40,857 nucleotides of DNA from Aquaticitalea lipolytica (GCF_014641635.1 NZ_BMIC01000009.1:1-40857); one strand, 5' to 3'; positions 9,101-16,829 are shown, counted from the stretch's first letter. Notes: a model not told the origin generated them from the letters alone. Translations and numbers: made by a program.

Positions 9101-9692
9101 TCGCCATTAATGGTGAGTTAAAATACATAGAGCAAATAAAATAAGCGGCATATATAAATATGGCACTTACATAAGTAGCAATGCTGTTTTTGGTTAAAGC
9201 ACTCACTGAAAAAATAATGGCTGTACATATAAATATATTTGGCACTACAATGGTTAACCAGGTCCACACATAATAAATCAAATGAAATTTCATTAATCGC
9301 TCTGGGTCCAAACTAGGTGATAGAGTTCCCAAAAAATAACCCAACAAAGCCATTGTAAAAACGAATAAACTAACTGCAAAAGCACCAAAAAATCGACTAA
9401 AGAAATAATTCCATTTTTGTACCGAAGTTGTATATATAAGTGATTCTGTGTTATACCTTTTATCCCTTAAAATACCATTAATAGAAAAAAACATAATGGC
9501 AAAGACGGAACCCAACGATGTTAATGCCGTATTGTAACTTATTTGATAGGCAGAATTAAAATTGACATTTGCGGGTGCAAAACCTTGACTGCCCAACATA
9601 TAGCCAAAAGCAAGAAAAATAATACTAAAAGCAATAAAAGCTTTTTGTTTTAATTGATAATTGGCTTCAAAACATAATAAAGAAGTTAACAT
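6120..9692 (-). CDS. ABC-2 type permease fused to M1-family metallopeptidase
   Basis: 1190 aa. The first half, up to about residue 600, holds two sets of hydrophobic segments resembling tandem ABC-2 permease halves (NosY/GldF-like), with a soluble stretch between. The second half is an M1 aminopeptidase-like domain: a beta-rich region, the GAMEN-position segment GGFAHPGTISMVENRLY, zinc site H932-E933-x-x-H936 in HEVAHQWFGH, and E956 in LVEGFAKY. The H936-to-E956 gap is one residue longer than in classical M1 enzymes, which I recall from other permease-linked members. The gene follows its ATPase by 2 nt. Likely role: export coupled to extracytoplasmic peptide cleavage. The substrate is unknown. 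Confidence 0.9.
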   Translation of the reverse strand: MLTSLLCFEANYQLKQKAFIAFSIIFLAFGYMLGSQGFAPANVNFNSAYQISYNTALTSLGSVFAIMFFSINGILRDKRYNTESLIYTTSVQKWNYFFSRFFGAFAVSLFVFTMALLGYFLGTLSPSLDPERLMKFHLIYYVWTWLTIVVPNIFICTAIIFSVSALTKNSIATYVSAIFIYAAYFICSMYFNSPLMANTVPGTSENMFFAALADPFGLSAFFEQTQFWTPFQKNTELLHFSGYFMWNRVVWLMVSFLALSVTYKVFSFKKLNPIKIKKTEKEGDKIFQKKTYKTINNIKLNTKSKLLSLMSLLRIELNSLFKSLPFIAVFLLWVFIVASEIYIKINSGGAYNDSLYPTTNLLIELIKDPFPVMCLLLIIFYSGELVWRERSLNFDGIIDATPVSNTALFLSKGVTLVMLPIVLISISILIAIAFQITNNYYHFEIWQYASMFYFMGIGMLFSIMLALFIQAISPNKYLGMITTGLLIIIFQSPVAGSIGIEHPLLKIGKLPYVEFSNMIGYGDYATRFHYYAICWIVLGSILTFISFKIWKRGTTYGLKFKIQELTSNWSKSTRLLFVMQISIFMVLVVAIFYNTNVATEYSTKTDDLDFREGYEKNYKRFESLGQLVFIDIKTKVDLYPKEGKYVINADCVLENTHNKPIDKMLIFERLPLKAIKLERARLIKYDTTYSTYLYEFDRPILPKEKVHLFYELEKKKDGFDIDDAIVNNGTYITSNSFEPVLGYRKRVEITNAFERQKRGLPKREEIVTNDLHLQNDDNPNVRKIYFETTISTESDQTAIAPGDFIKKWSKNNRNFYQYKASHKIIPSIAYFSGAYAIKKENYKGISIEQYYDISQPYNIENIQENVKLALDYCAQNFGPYPFNHLRIVEIPSYWPFGGFAHPGTISMVENRLYLVNNTVEGNFDLVAKRTIHEVAHQWFGHILTPKYGPGASFLVEGFAKYAEAVIMSKEYGMSSVRQLSATANQTYFSGRSFASEKEPSLQFLDGQSYLAYGKSYTVMLALKELIGEDELNMAIKNTIDKNKGDINLNASFLEFFEELNNYVPNEYKLLVDDWLKKVVTYDLKISKGTIKQLDNKYEVTVDVSANRFRTLDNGEEKSISINEPIQIGLFTRHPDIISSTENMLSLKPYMIDKNNMTFKIIVDELPTYIVIDPYSTRLDKNLTDNVFYLN

Positions 9693-9694
9693 AA

Positions 9695-10585
9695 TTATAA
9701 GGCTATAGATTGATTAAGTTTTGATAATGCCAAAAAGTAAACACTCTCCAAGTCAGGTTTAATAGGCTCAAATCCTGTATCAGGCTGTGTTTCAGAGAAG
9801 ACTTTAACTTGGGTTTTTCCAGAAACTAATTTCGTTGAAATCACACAATGCTCTTTTTGATAATAATCGAGCTGGCTTTTATCTATAGTTTTTGCCCAAA
9901 TATGTCCTTCTAATCTTTTGGTAAGCTCTATTGGGTTTCCTTGAGCAATGATTTTTCCTTTATCCAAAATCGCCATATTAGAGCACAAATCTCTAACGTC
10001 TTCTACAATATGTGTGGAAAGTATTACAATAATATTTTCGCCTATTTCGCTCAATAGGTTCAAAAAACGATTTCGCTCTTCTGGGTCTAAACCTGCGGTA
10101 GGCTCATCTACTATTATCAATTGTGGATTACCTAATAAAGCTTGTGCAATACCAAATCGTTGACGCATTCCTCCAGAAAAGGTATGAACGGCTTTCTTAC
10201 GGTGTTGAAATAAATTTGTTTGTTGCAATAAAGCGTCAACTTGATTTTTGCGTTCTTCCTTATTTATAATCCCTTTTAGTACCGCAAGATGATTTAATAA
10301 ATTTTGGGCACTAATCTTGGGGTAGACACCAAATTCTTGAGGTAGATAACCTAATTGTTTTCTTATCTCTTGTGGATGAGCTGTTATATTCACATCATTA
10401 AAAAAAACAACCCCTGAAGAAGGCTCTTGCAATGCGGCTATAGTTCTCATTAAAGATGATTTCCCCGCTCCATTTGGCCCTAACAAACCAAACATGCCAT
10501 TAGATACCGATAATGAAATATTATCTAATGCTTGGACACCATTTGGATAAGTTATTGACAAACTATCAATTTTTAAGGTATTCAT
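9695..10585 (-). CDS. ABC transporter ATP-binding protein
   Basis: 296 aa from the chosen ATG at 10585 (MNTLKIDSLSITYPNG). A longer frame to 10639 exists, but it would run through the candidate -7 box at 10605-10612. Walker A is GLLGPNGAGKSS, the Q-loop is in GYLPQEFGVYP, the signature is FSGGMRQRFGIAQ, Walker B is LIIVDEPTAGLDP, and the switch His is in LSTHIVEDV. The C-terminal extension after about residue 215 resembles the accessory region of CcmA/drug-exporter-type ATPases. It would power the permease-M1 protein encoded 2 nt downstream. The divergent operon supplies an amidohydrolase and a two-component system. Confidence 0.93.
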   Translation of the reverse strand: MNTLKIDSLSITYPNGVQALDNISLSVSNGMFGLLGPNGAGKSSLMRTIAALQEPSSGVVFFNDVNITAHPQEIRKQLGYLPQEFGVYPKISAQNLLNHLAVLKGIINKEERKNQVDALLQQTNLFQHRKKAVHTFSGGMRQRFGIAQALLGNPQLIIVDEPTAGLDPEERNRFLNLLSEIGENIIVILSTHIVEDVRDLCSNMAILDKGKIIAQGNPIELTKRLEGHIWAKTIDKSQLDYYQKEHCVISTKLVSGKTQVKVFSETQPDTGFEPIKPDLESVYFLALSKLNQSIAL

Positions 10586-10604
10586 ATTATACAATTTTGT
10601 GCTG

Positions 10605-10612
10605 CAAACATA
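10605..10612 (-). promoter_or_regulatory. Candidate -7 box of the ABC exporter operon
   Basis: The minus-strand reading is TATGTTTG, an exact match to TAnnTTTG. It is 19 nt before the ATG at 10585, giving a short leader. It supports the shorter start of the ATPase. Confidence 0.5.
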
Positions 10613-10693
10613 AAGTCTTATCATTTCCGTGCGAAACAATAATGATGTAGTCCACTATTATCTATATGAATTGTGTTCAAACAACCTTAAACG

Positions 10694-10723
10694 ATGTTTG
10701 TGGCAAAAAACACTATGTTTGTG
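10694..10723. promoter_or_regulatory. Direct repeat resembling a LytTR binding site
   Basis: ATGTTTGTG occurs at 10694-10702 and again at 10715-10723, with a 12-bp spacer (21 bp start to start, two helical turns). This is the published geometry of LytTR operators (two 9-bp direct repeats around GTT, 12-13 bp apart). A weaker GTT-centred element at 10673-10681 continues the 21-bp phase. It sits between the ABC exporter operon and the operon that encodes a LytTR regulator. Confidence 0.55.
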
Positions 10724-10775
10724 CTGAATCATTTATGGTTTATCAAATTAGTTATGCCTAAAAATTCAACTCATC

Positions 10776-10783
10776 TATTTTTG
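10776..10783 (+). promoter_or_regulatory. Candidate -7 box of the amidohydrolase operon
   Basis: TATTTTTG matches TAnnTTTG exactly, 32 nt before the amidohydrolase ATG. The direct repeats at 10694-10723 lie 52 bp further upstream, a place where an activator could act. Confidence 0.45.
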
Positions 10784-10815
10784 CTTTATATAAAACAAAT
10801 AAATATTTTATTTAG

Positions 10816-12099
10816 ATGAGACATTTTATGAAAACTACATTATTGTTATTGATGACTTTCTTCTCGATAACTTATATTCAAGCTCAAAAAGCAATTCTAT
10901 TAGAAAACTTCAATTTAATTGATGGTACTGGACGAGATCTTCAAAAAAACAAAAGTTTACTGATTAGGGCAGATACAATTCATTCCATATTTAATTATGG
11001 AGACAAAATTCTTATTGATGATTTTGAAACCATTGATATGTCTGGCAAGTATTTATTACCTGGTCTAATAGATGGTCATACGCATCTCGCAACAGACCCA
11101 AGTTCCAACAATACCATTTCAATAGTAGAAAAGCAACTAAAATTTATGCTAGCCCATGGTATTACTGGAGTTCGTGATATGGGTGGTGATGCAAGATTGT
11201 TGTCCTATTTATCACGACAAGCATTACTGGATGAAATTGAATCACCTGACATATACTATTCTGTTATAATGGCAGGTCCGCGGTTTTATTCAAGAGATAA
11301 TCGTGTAAACAGAGGATCTAAAGGAGTTAATGTTGGAGAAGCACCATGGATGCAATCGATTAACACTAACACAAATATTGAGTTGGCTATTGCCAAAGCC
11401 AAAGGTACTGGAGCTATTGGAATAAAGCTCTATTCAGATTTGAACGAAGAAATGATAAAAAACATCACAGAAGAAGCTCGTAAACAAGGAATGCTAGTTT
11501 GGGCACATGCGGCTATATTTCCAGTATTACCATCTCTAATAGTAAATGCAGATGTTAATGCACTATCACATGCTGCCTTATGGTCTTCAGAACAATTAGT
11601 TCATGCTGCTGAAAAAGGTAAACGTCCAGTAATTGATACTGTTTTAAACAATAGTGCCCCAAAATTAGAGAAACTAGCTATTCTTATGGCGCAGAAAAAT
11701 ATTTTTTTAGACCCAACTGTGATTGTTTTTAAAAATGCTAAACCAACCTCTATCTACAACAATGGATTGCTAGCTACAAAAATTGCTTTTAGCAATGGTG
11801 TGAAATTAACTCTAGGCACAGATAGACCCTACGATGTAGAAAACTCAGAAGAAATTCCTTTAATTGAAGAAATGGAAGCATTAGTTAGAGATGCCCATAT
11901 TCCCGCGATTGAAGTTATAAAGGCTGCGACAAAAAACTCAGCAGATTTATTAAATATTGGTGATTACGTTGGCACTATTGAAACCGGAAAAAAAGCGAAC
12001 ATTCTTGTTGTTGATAAAAATCCATTAGATGATATGAGAAATCTTTTGGAAGTATTCAAGGTTTTTAAAAATGGAGCTGTCGTAAAAGGTGCTAATTAA
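10816..12099 (+). CDS. Secreted amidohydrolase-superfamily protein
   Basis: 427 aa, with a signal peptide (residues 1-23, ending IQA); M5 at 10828 is an alternative start. Metal-site residues of the imidazolonepropionase/prolidase-like amidohydrolases are visible: H88 and H90 (LIDGHTHL), probable carboxylated K204 (GIKLYSD), H231 (VWAHA), H252 (LSHAAL) and D336 (GTDRPYD). The C-terminal GDYVGTIETGKKANILVVD segment is the family's closing beta-sandwich. It probably hydrolyses a small amide or dipeptide outside the cytoplasm. It leads an operon with a kinase and a response regulator, 21 nt upstream of the kinase. Confidence 0.9.
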   Translation: MRHFMKTTLLLLMTFFSITYIQAQKAILLENFNLIDGTGRDLQKNKSLLIRADTIHSIFNYGDKILIDDFETIDMSGKYLLPGLIDGHTHLATDPSSNNTISIVEKQLKFMLAHGITGVRDMGGDARLLSYLSRQALLDEIESPDIYYSVIMAGPRFYSRDNRVNRGSKGVNVGEAPWMQSINTNTNIELAIAKAKGTGAIGIKLYSDLNEEMIKNITEEARKQGMLVWAHAAIFPVLPSLIVNADVNALSHAALWSSEQLVHAAEKGKRPVIDTVLNNSAPKLEKLAILMAQKNIFLDPTVIVFKNAKPTSIYNNGLLATKIAFSNGVKLTLGTDRPYDVENSEEIPLIEEMEALVRDAHIPAIEVIKAATKNSADLLNIGDYVGTIETGKKANILVVDKNPLDDMRNLLEVFKVFKNGAVVKGAN

Positions 12100-12120
12100 C
12101 TTTTCAATACATTTGTTAAT

Positions 12121-13245
12121 ATGATTAATTTTTTAAAAAATATTAAAGCTATCGTTTTTGGCATTCTTATCACTGCACTTATTACATTGATATTATGGCA
12201 TTTTAAATTTATAATCATTGATGAAACCGCCATTACAGAAAACCTAATAATCTTTAGTGTATGGTGGCTAATAGTAAGTATTATAATTCACAATTTTAAT
12301 TTTTTTAGGAGTAACAAAGTCATTGTATACAAAGTTCTCTTTTTGCTTTTAGTATTTATTGTAGCTGTTATCATCGATTTAAAGTTGAATATGCCAGACA
12401 ACCCTATTACTGTTACTTTTCTTGTATTATTTTGGATAGGTGTATGTTATCTCATTGTACCAAAATTTTTCATGAAATATCGAATACCAATATTGTTGAT
12501 TTATGGAGGAACTTTGTCTTATTTTATCTATGTGAGATTGGGTTATGACACCTCAATATACTTTAAAGAGTATAAAGAAAACGTTATAAATTTATTGTTA
12601 ATTCCTATTCCAGTAATCGCTTTATTGTATTTTTTTGAGCAATGGAAATGGTTAAAACATCTAAAAGCAAAAAAAGACAAAGCAGAATTAACACTACTTA
12701 AAAGTCAAATTAATCCACACTTCTTTTTTAATACGCTAAACAATTTATACGGACTAACAGTTGAGAAATCTGATAAAGCCCCCGAAGTTGTTTTGAAATT
12801 ATCAGATATGATGAGGTACACAATCTACGAAGGAAAGAAAGATTTTGTATCTCTGAAGGATGAAATATCCTATTTAGAAAGCTATATTGAATTACATAAA
12901 ATAAGGTTTCAGAAGCGCGCAGATATTAAGTTTAATTACGATCTTGAAAAAGATTATCAAATTACACCTCTCCTATTTATTGTTATGTTGGAAAATGCCT
13001 TTAAACATGGTGTTGAAAGTTTGATGGAAGATGCTTATATTCATGTTGATATTAAAGCTAACTCCAATAAAATCGTGTTCCAGATAGAAAATAATTTTGA
13101 GGAAAAAGATATTGAACATCATAAAGGTATTGGTCTCTCCAATTTGAAAGAACGATTAGAAATCACCTATCCAAACAAGCACAAATTAATAATTGAAGAA
13201 ACAAAACATACATATAAAGCCATGTTAGAATTGAATACACAATGA
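12121..13245 (+). CDS. LytS/YehU-type sensor histidine kinase
   Basis: 374 aa. Six hydrophobic segments fill about residues 8-176 with little periplasmic sequence, so the sensor is in the membrane. The His_kinase domain follows, with H200 in QINPHFFFNTLNNLY and N292 in MLENAFKHG; the ATPase part ends with GIGLSNLKERLEITYP. It would phosphorylate the LytTR regulator encoded next, whose ATG overlaps its TGA (ATGA). Co-transcription with the amidohydrolase and divergence from an exporter suggests it senses a membrane-active or exported compound. Confidence 0.93.
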   Translation: MINFLKNIKAIVFGILITALITLILWHFKFIIIDETAITENLIIFSVWWLIVSIIIHNFNFFRSNKVIVYKVLFLLLVFIVAVIIDLKLNMPDNPITVTFLVLFWIGVCYLIVPKFFMKYRIPILLIYGGTLSYFIYVRLGYDTSIYFKEYKENVINLLLIPIPVIALLYFFEQWKWLKHLKAKKDKAELTLLKSQINPHFFFNTLNNLYGLTVEKSDKAPEVVLKLSDMMRYTIYEGKKDFVSLKDEISYLESYIELHKIRFQKRADIKFNYDLEKDYQITPLLFIVMLENAFKHGVESLMEDAYIHVDIKANSNKIVFQIENNFEEKDIEHHKGIGLSNLKERLEITYPNKHKLIIEETKHTYKAMLELNTQ

Positions 13246-13940
13246 AAAGCTATGTTATTATAGATGATGAACCAATAGCACATCGTATTATTGAAAAGTA
13301 TTGCGAAAATTTGACATATTTAAATAAAATTGGGAATTGCTACAATGCGTTTGAAGCGATGAAGCTATTAAACGAACAATGTATAGATTTAATTTTTTTA
13401 GATATCAATATGCCTAAACTATCTGGTTTCGATTTTTTAAAAACACTTCAAAATCCTCCTAAAATCATTGTTACAACCGCATACAAAGAATTTGCATTAG
13501 AGGGTTACGAGTTGAATATTTCTGATTATCTCTTAAAACCATTTTCGTTAGAGCGGTTTATAAAAGCTATTAATAAGACGTTTGAAAATACCCATTCAAG
13601 TTCTATAAGTCATAGCTCATTAGCTACAACTGAAAACGAAAATGTTTTTATAAAAGGGGATAAAAAAACGCATCAAGTTAACATTAACGAAATATTATTC
13701 ATTGAAGCCTATGGTAATTATACCAAATTTTATTTTGAGAATAACATGATATTAAGTCATGAAAAGATATCCAAATTAGAAACGATTTTACCTCAAGATA
13801 AGTTTTTACGTGTTCATAAGTCATTCATTGTATCTATTTCAAAAATTGAAACTATTGTTGGAAATCGAATATTGATGTTAGATCACAAAATTCCTATCGG
13901 TCAGACATATAAGAAACAAATCAATAATCTCTTATCATAA
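13242..13940 (+). CDS. LytTR-family response regulator
   Basis: 232 aa. The receiver domain has D8/D9, phosphoacceptor D54 (FLDINMPKLSG), switch T in VTTAYKEFA and K in LLKPF. A linker from about 118 to 135 leads to a LytTR domain with the characteristic FIEAYGNYTKFYF and RVHKSFIVS segments. Translational coupling to the kinase makes the pair a complete two-component system. The direct repeat at 10694-10723 is a good candidate target, implying control of the exporter and of its own operon. Confidence 0.94.
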   Translation: MKSYVIIDDEPIAHRIIEKYCENLTYLNKIGNCYNAFEAMKLLNEQCIDLIFLDINMPKLSGFDFLKTLQNPPKIIVTTAYKEFALEGYELNISDYLLKPFSLERFIKAINKTFENTHSSSISHSSLATTENENVFIKGDKKTHQVNINEILFIEAYGNYTKFYFENNMILSHEKISKLETILPQDKFLRVHKSFIVSISKIETIVGNRILMLDHKIPIGQTYKKQINNLLS

Positions 13941-13953
13941 GAGTTCATATTTT

Positions 13954-13981
13954 TTAATACTTCGAAACAAAAGAGTATTAA
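13954..13981. terminator. Hairpin between convergent genes
   Basis: TTAATACT (13954-13961) pairs with AGTATTAA (13974-13981) across a 12-nt loop. An outer interrupted pairing (GAGTTCAT with ATGAAAACTC) surrounds it. It sits in the 66-bp gap between the LytTR gene and the convergent MBL gene, so a bidirectional terminator is likely. Confidence 0.45.
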
Positions 13982-14006
13982 TACGACAAAAGATGAAAAC
14001 TCTATT

Positions 14007-14819
14007 TTATTCAGAAAAAATAATCTCTAATTGCTTATTTAAAACAATTACGTTTTTATACCCCAAACTCTCAATATAATCCTCAACTTTTGAATAATTC
14101 TTCGTAGGTATATGTCCTGCAAGTATTTTTTTTGGATTAATATATTCTAGAATTATTTTTTTATTTTCTAAATCCCCCAACTCCCAGAATGGTAAAATAA
14201 GAACATCTATGTTTTCATTTATCAAACCTAATTTCTCTATATTGATATCTATTTTAGAATCACCAAAGTGTAAAATTTTCTTTTCACCTAAAGTTATTAA
14301 ATAAGCTATATTTTCAGCTTCTTTCCAAGGAGACTCTCCTGAATGTTCAAGTCTATACATCTCAATTTCAATACCATTTAGAGTTACTGTTTTACTTTCA
14401 AAAAAGTTGGGAGTTTCAGATTTTATTTGAGAAGAGATCGTATGAAACTCATTGAAATTTTCTTCAAAATTTGCTACAGTTTCTTTCGGTCCTAAAAACA
14501 TTGTTTTTTTATTTCGTAGAAGATGACTTCCTGTTATTTCTGCATTAAAATGATCACCATGTAAATGTGTAGCAAGTATAATATCAATATATTTATAATT
14601 ACTTTCAGCATTTTTAATTTTATCCAATTCAGCATTTGGAAGCACATCTAAATGCTCAAACTCTTTGTCGAAAGTGGCATCAATTAAAATTTGTTTACTA
14701 TCACACTTTATAAGCAAGCCTTCGTTAGCCAAATATTGTATTTCTAACTTTTGGGCTATAGATATTGATGGTAATGCAAAAAGAAATGCTAAAATAATTG
14801 CTGTTTGTATTGTTTTGAT
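14007..14819 (-). CDS. Exported MBL-fold metallo-hydrolase lacking a canonical start codon
   Basis: The metal-binding motif THLHGDHF (H-x-H-x-D-H) and the later GDSKID and AGHIP segments identify a UlaG-like MBL hydrolase of about 240 aa. The only standard in-frame start is a TTG at 14732, which would begin just at the first strand. Upstream of it the same frame encodes an obvious signal peptide, KTIQTAIILAFLFALPSISIAQ, open from 14822 to the stop at 14826-14828. The codon where ATG is expected (14819-14817) is ATC, preceded by ATT. Either a non-canonical ATT/ATC start is used, or a mutation or sequencing error removed the ATG. I extended the gene to 14819 to include the signal peptide. Confidence 0.75.
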   Translation of the reverse strand: MKTIQTAIILAFLFALPSISIAQKLEIQYLANEGLLIKCDSKQILIDATFDKEFEHLDVLPNAELDKIKNAESNYKYIDIILATHLHGDHFNAEITGSHLLRNKKTMFLGPKETVANFEENFNEFHTISSQIKSETPNFFESKTVTLNGIEIEMYRLEHSGESPWKEAENIAYLITLGEKKILHFGDSKIDINIEKLGLINENIDVLILPFWELGDLENKKIILEYINPKKILAGHIPTKNYSKVEDYIESLGYKNVIVLNKQLEIIFSE

Positions 14820-14825
14820 AATTCT

Positions 14826-15126
14826 TTATTTTTTTAATATTTCAATCAGAAGTGACTGGCTAATCATTCCATTTTTCTGATACTTGCCTCGTAACTTTAA
14901 TTCATTTTTCTGCTTTAATAAGCATATCATCATTTCACTTTCTAGCTGCTCCAATTGAGCACCTAATCCTTTTATAACTCACTTATACCCTTTCAATTGC
15001 AATTTTATTTTTCAAGTTTGTAAAATCCCCCTTTATTTGATTAAAACTGAATTGACAAAGTCTCTATCATTTTATAATTACCTAGTTCTTTTTTAAAATC
15101 CTGTTTATCATCGGACCAACTATATA
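14826..15126. other. About 300 bp with decayed coding fragments
   Basis: No intact gene. Two minus-strand open stretches look like remnants: one ending with a stop at 14826-14828, containing GAQLEQLESEMMICLL (about 50 codons, no clear start), and one ending at 15041 (listed separately). The first ends at the stop just before the MBL signal peptide. I do not recognise the first fragment. Confidence 0.35.
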
Positions 15127-15148
15127 TTACTCTTCCTTTAATGTTTTT
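15041..15148 (-). pseudogene. C-terminal remnant resembling the neighbouring gene
   Basis: An open stretch of 35 codons ends with TAA at 15043-15041 and reads RVIYSWSDDKQDF, KKELGNYKMIETL, SIQF. The KELGNYK part resembles EELGNYYKKTL at the end of the adjacent 15127-16083 protein, and RVIYS resembles its EVLYI. This suggests the tail of a tandem paralogue, or a frameshifted native C-terminus of that gene. The match is short. Confidence 0.35.
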
Positions 15149-16083
15149 TTATAGTAATTACCCAATTCTTCATTTATATACAATACTTCTGGTATATCCT
15201 TTCTTAATCCTACTTTCCATCCATCAAAAAATTCCCAGTCTTCATTTATAAAAATAGGTTTTCCATATAATTCAATTAGCATTTCTCTTAATCTTCCCTC
15301 TTCCTCTTTTCCTGTTAGTATCCATACTTTATTTAATTTATTATTCCCAAATCTAGCTTCAAATTTTCTCGGAAAACCTGCATATTCAATACCATAACAA
15401 TTTATTTGAAATTGAGCATTTGGATCTGAACCGTCTAACGTATCTAACTGTGTAAGCTTCCCTTTTTCATTAAACTTTGGCAATAATTCTTCCATAGATT
15501 TACCCATATGGATAAATTCAGGTAAACTAACAGAGGTAGTATATTTTTTTAATTCATTAGATTTATCTAATAACGGGTTATTCCAAGTAAATAGTCCAAG
15601 GTGTGTGGCTTCAGGTGTTAAAAACCAAGCTTTATTTTTATTAATAAATACAAAAAATAACTCTTGAACATAAACAGAATATCCCATATATATTTGTGGT
15701 GAAACTTTAATATTAGAAAGAAAAATTTTTTGCATGTCGCCCATAGCTTCAATATAGACTAGTTTATCATCAGAAAAAGTAAATACAACTCTATCTAAAG
15801 TACCTGTTCTTAAAATAGTACTATTAGCTATTAAATGAGTTTCTTCATTTTTTGATAATGGAAAACTAATGTCGCTATTTTTAACAATTTCTGTAGAATT
15901 TGAGATTGTGAGCAGTTCTTTTTGAGCTTTCTCAACTGAAATACCAAATTGGATACCTTCTGGAAAATTAAATAGAGTTTGAGAAAAAGTACTATTTAAT
16001 AATCCGAAATGCAATAGAAATAGAATGGTTTTAATAATTTTTAGATTCACTATGGTTGTTACCTTGTTTATATATTTTTTCAT
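15127..16083 (-). CDS. Exported protein of unknown function with two related halves
   Basis: 318 aa, with a signal peptide ending near LNSTFSQ (residue 35). The two halves look alike: FPEGIQFGISVEKAQKELL followed by VVFTFSDDKLVYI, and LPEFIHMGKSMEELLPKF followed by FEARFGNNKLNKVWI. The pattern (G-x-S-x-E-x-x followed by a strand pair) resembles BamE/SmpA-like folds, but this is only a fold-level impression. It is the last gene of a three-gene set, 3 nt after the DUF3108-like gene. The catalytic role, if any, is unknown. A paralogous tail fragment lies just downstream. Confidence 0.7.
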   Translation of the reverse strand: MKKYINKVTTIVNLKIIKTILFLLHFGLLNSTFSQTLFNFPEGIQFGISVEKAQKELLTISNSTEIVKNSDISFPLSKNEETHLIANSTILRTGTLDRVVFTFSDDKLVYIEAMGDMQKIFLSNIKVSPQIYMGYSVYVQELFFVFINKNKAWFLTPEATHLGLFTWNNPLLDKSNELKKYTTSVSLPEFIHMGKSMEELLPKFNEKGKLTQLDTLDGSDPNAQFQINCYGIEYAGFPRKFEARFGNNKLNKVWILTGKEEEGRLREMLIELYGKPIFINEDWEFFDGWKVGLRKDIPEVLYINEELGNYYKKTLKEE

Positions 16084-16086
16084 TTT

Positions 16087-16806
16087 TTATAATTTAACCA
16101 ATTCAATAGTCAATGGCTGTCCAACAACCTCAACTTTAATAATACGTCTTGGGTAGTCTTTTCTCAAATAAATAATATTTGAAATCTGCTTTTCTCCTTC
16201 AAATGACAACTTATAAGTATTAAATTTTCCCGCTTTCACTGTAACTTCCTCCTCACCTAAATACTTTAAATTCATGGTTGCAGTTTTACCACTGTCCATA
16301 AAAAATGTTTCTATAGACTCATTCAAGTTTTCATAATTCGATAAAGAAGGAAGTAGCGCAAAAACTTCCGCTCGAAGTACAACCTCTTTTTGAAAAATAG
16401 TATCTACGATGGTTTTTTTTCTTGACCTCCCTGATAAATTAAATGAGGCTTTTATATCCTTATTGGTAGTACGATTGATGTCCACTTTTAAAGTGTCTGC
16501 ATCGGTCCACATTTTCATATCCACAATAGCAGTGTTTAGTTTTTGCCTGTCGAACTTTAATATAAAGGTCTCATTGACAACTCCAGTTAAAACAGATTCA
16601 TCCTTAAAAATAATCTCATCTTCATTTATTTGAGTTTCCCAAACCCAATGACCAACTACTTTATCATTTTGAATCATTTGAAATGAGTCAATCCTTGTTT
16701 CCAATTGTTCTATTTTTACTTTTTTTCCCAACCACTCATTTTTTTGTGAATAGAGATTAGTTGATAAAAATGTGAAAACCATAATTGTATAAAATGCTTT
16801 TTTCAT
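16087..16806 (-). CDS. Exported DUF3108-like protein
   Basis: 239 aa, with a signal peptide ending STNLYSQ (residue 20). The C-terminal half has the layout I associate with DUF3108 and related envelope proteins: EEEVTVKAGKFNTYKLSF, then IIYLRKDYPRRIIKVEV, then LTIELVKL. The N-terminal half is a beta-rich region with the VGHWVWET strand. It resembles the protein at 26564-27340 (shared F-x-LLP, followed by similar strands), so the two are probably distant paralogues. It is the middle gene of a three-gene set (gaps 23 and 3 nt). The biochemical role is not known. Confidence 0.65.
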   Translation of the reverse strand: MKKAFYTIMVFTFLSTNLYSQKNEWLGKKVKIEQLETRIDSFQMIQNDKVVGHWVWETQINEDEIIFKDESVLTGVVNETFILKFDRQKLNTAIVDMKMWTDADTLKVDINRTTNKDIKASFNLSGRSRKKTIVDTIFQKEVVLRAEVFALLPSLSNYENLNESIETFFMDSGKTATMNLKYLGEEEVTVKAGKFNTYKLSFEGEKQISNIIYLRKDYPRRIIKVEVVGQPLTIELVKL

Positions 16807-16829
16807 TCTGTATATTTTAGTTATAATAA

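Noticed and set aside
14665-14880. Plus-strand open frame across the MBL 5' end
   Set aside because: Antisense to the MBL N-terminus and its signal peptide; no ribosome-binding context or recognisable protein.
14826-14980. Minus-strand frame with GAQLEQLESEMM as a small gene
   Set aside because: About 50 codons with no convincing start or family. Kept only as a possible remnant in the intergenic entry.
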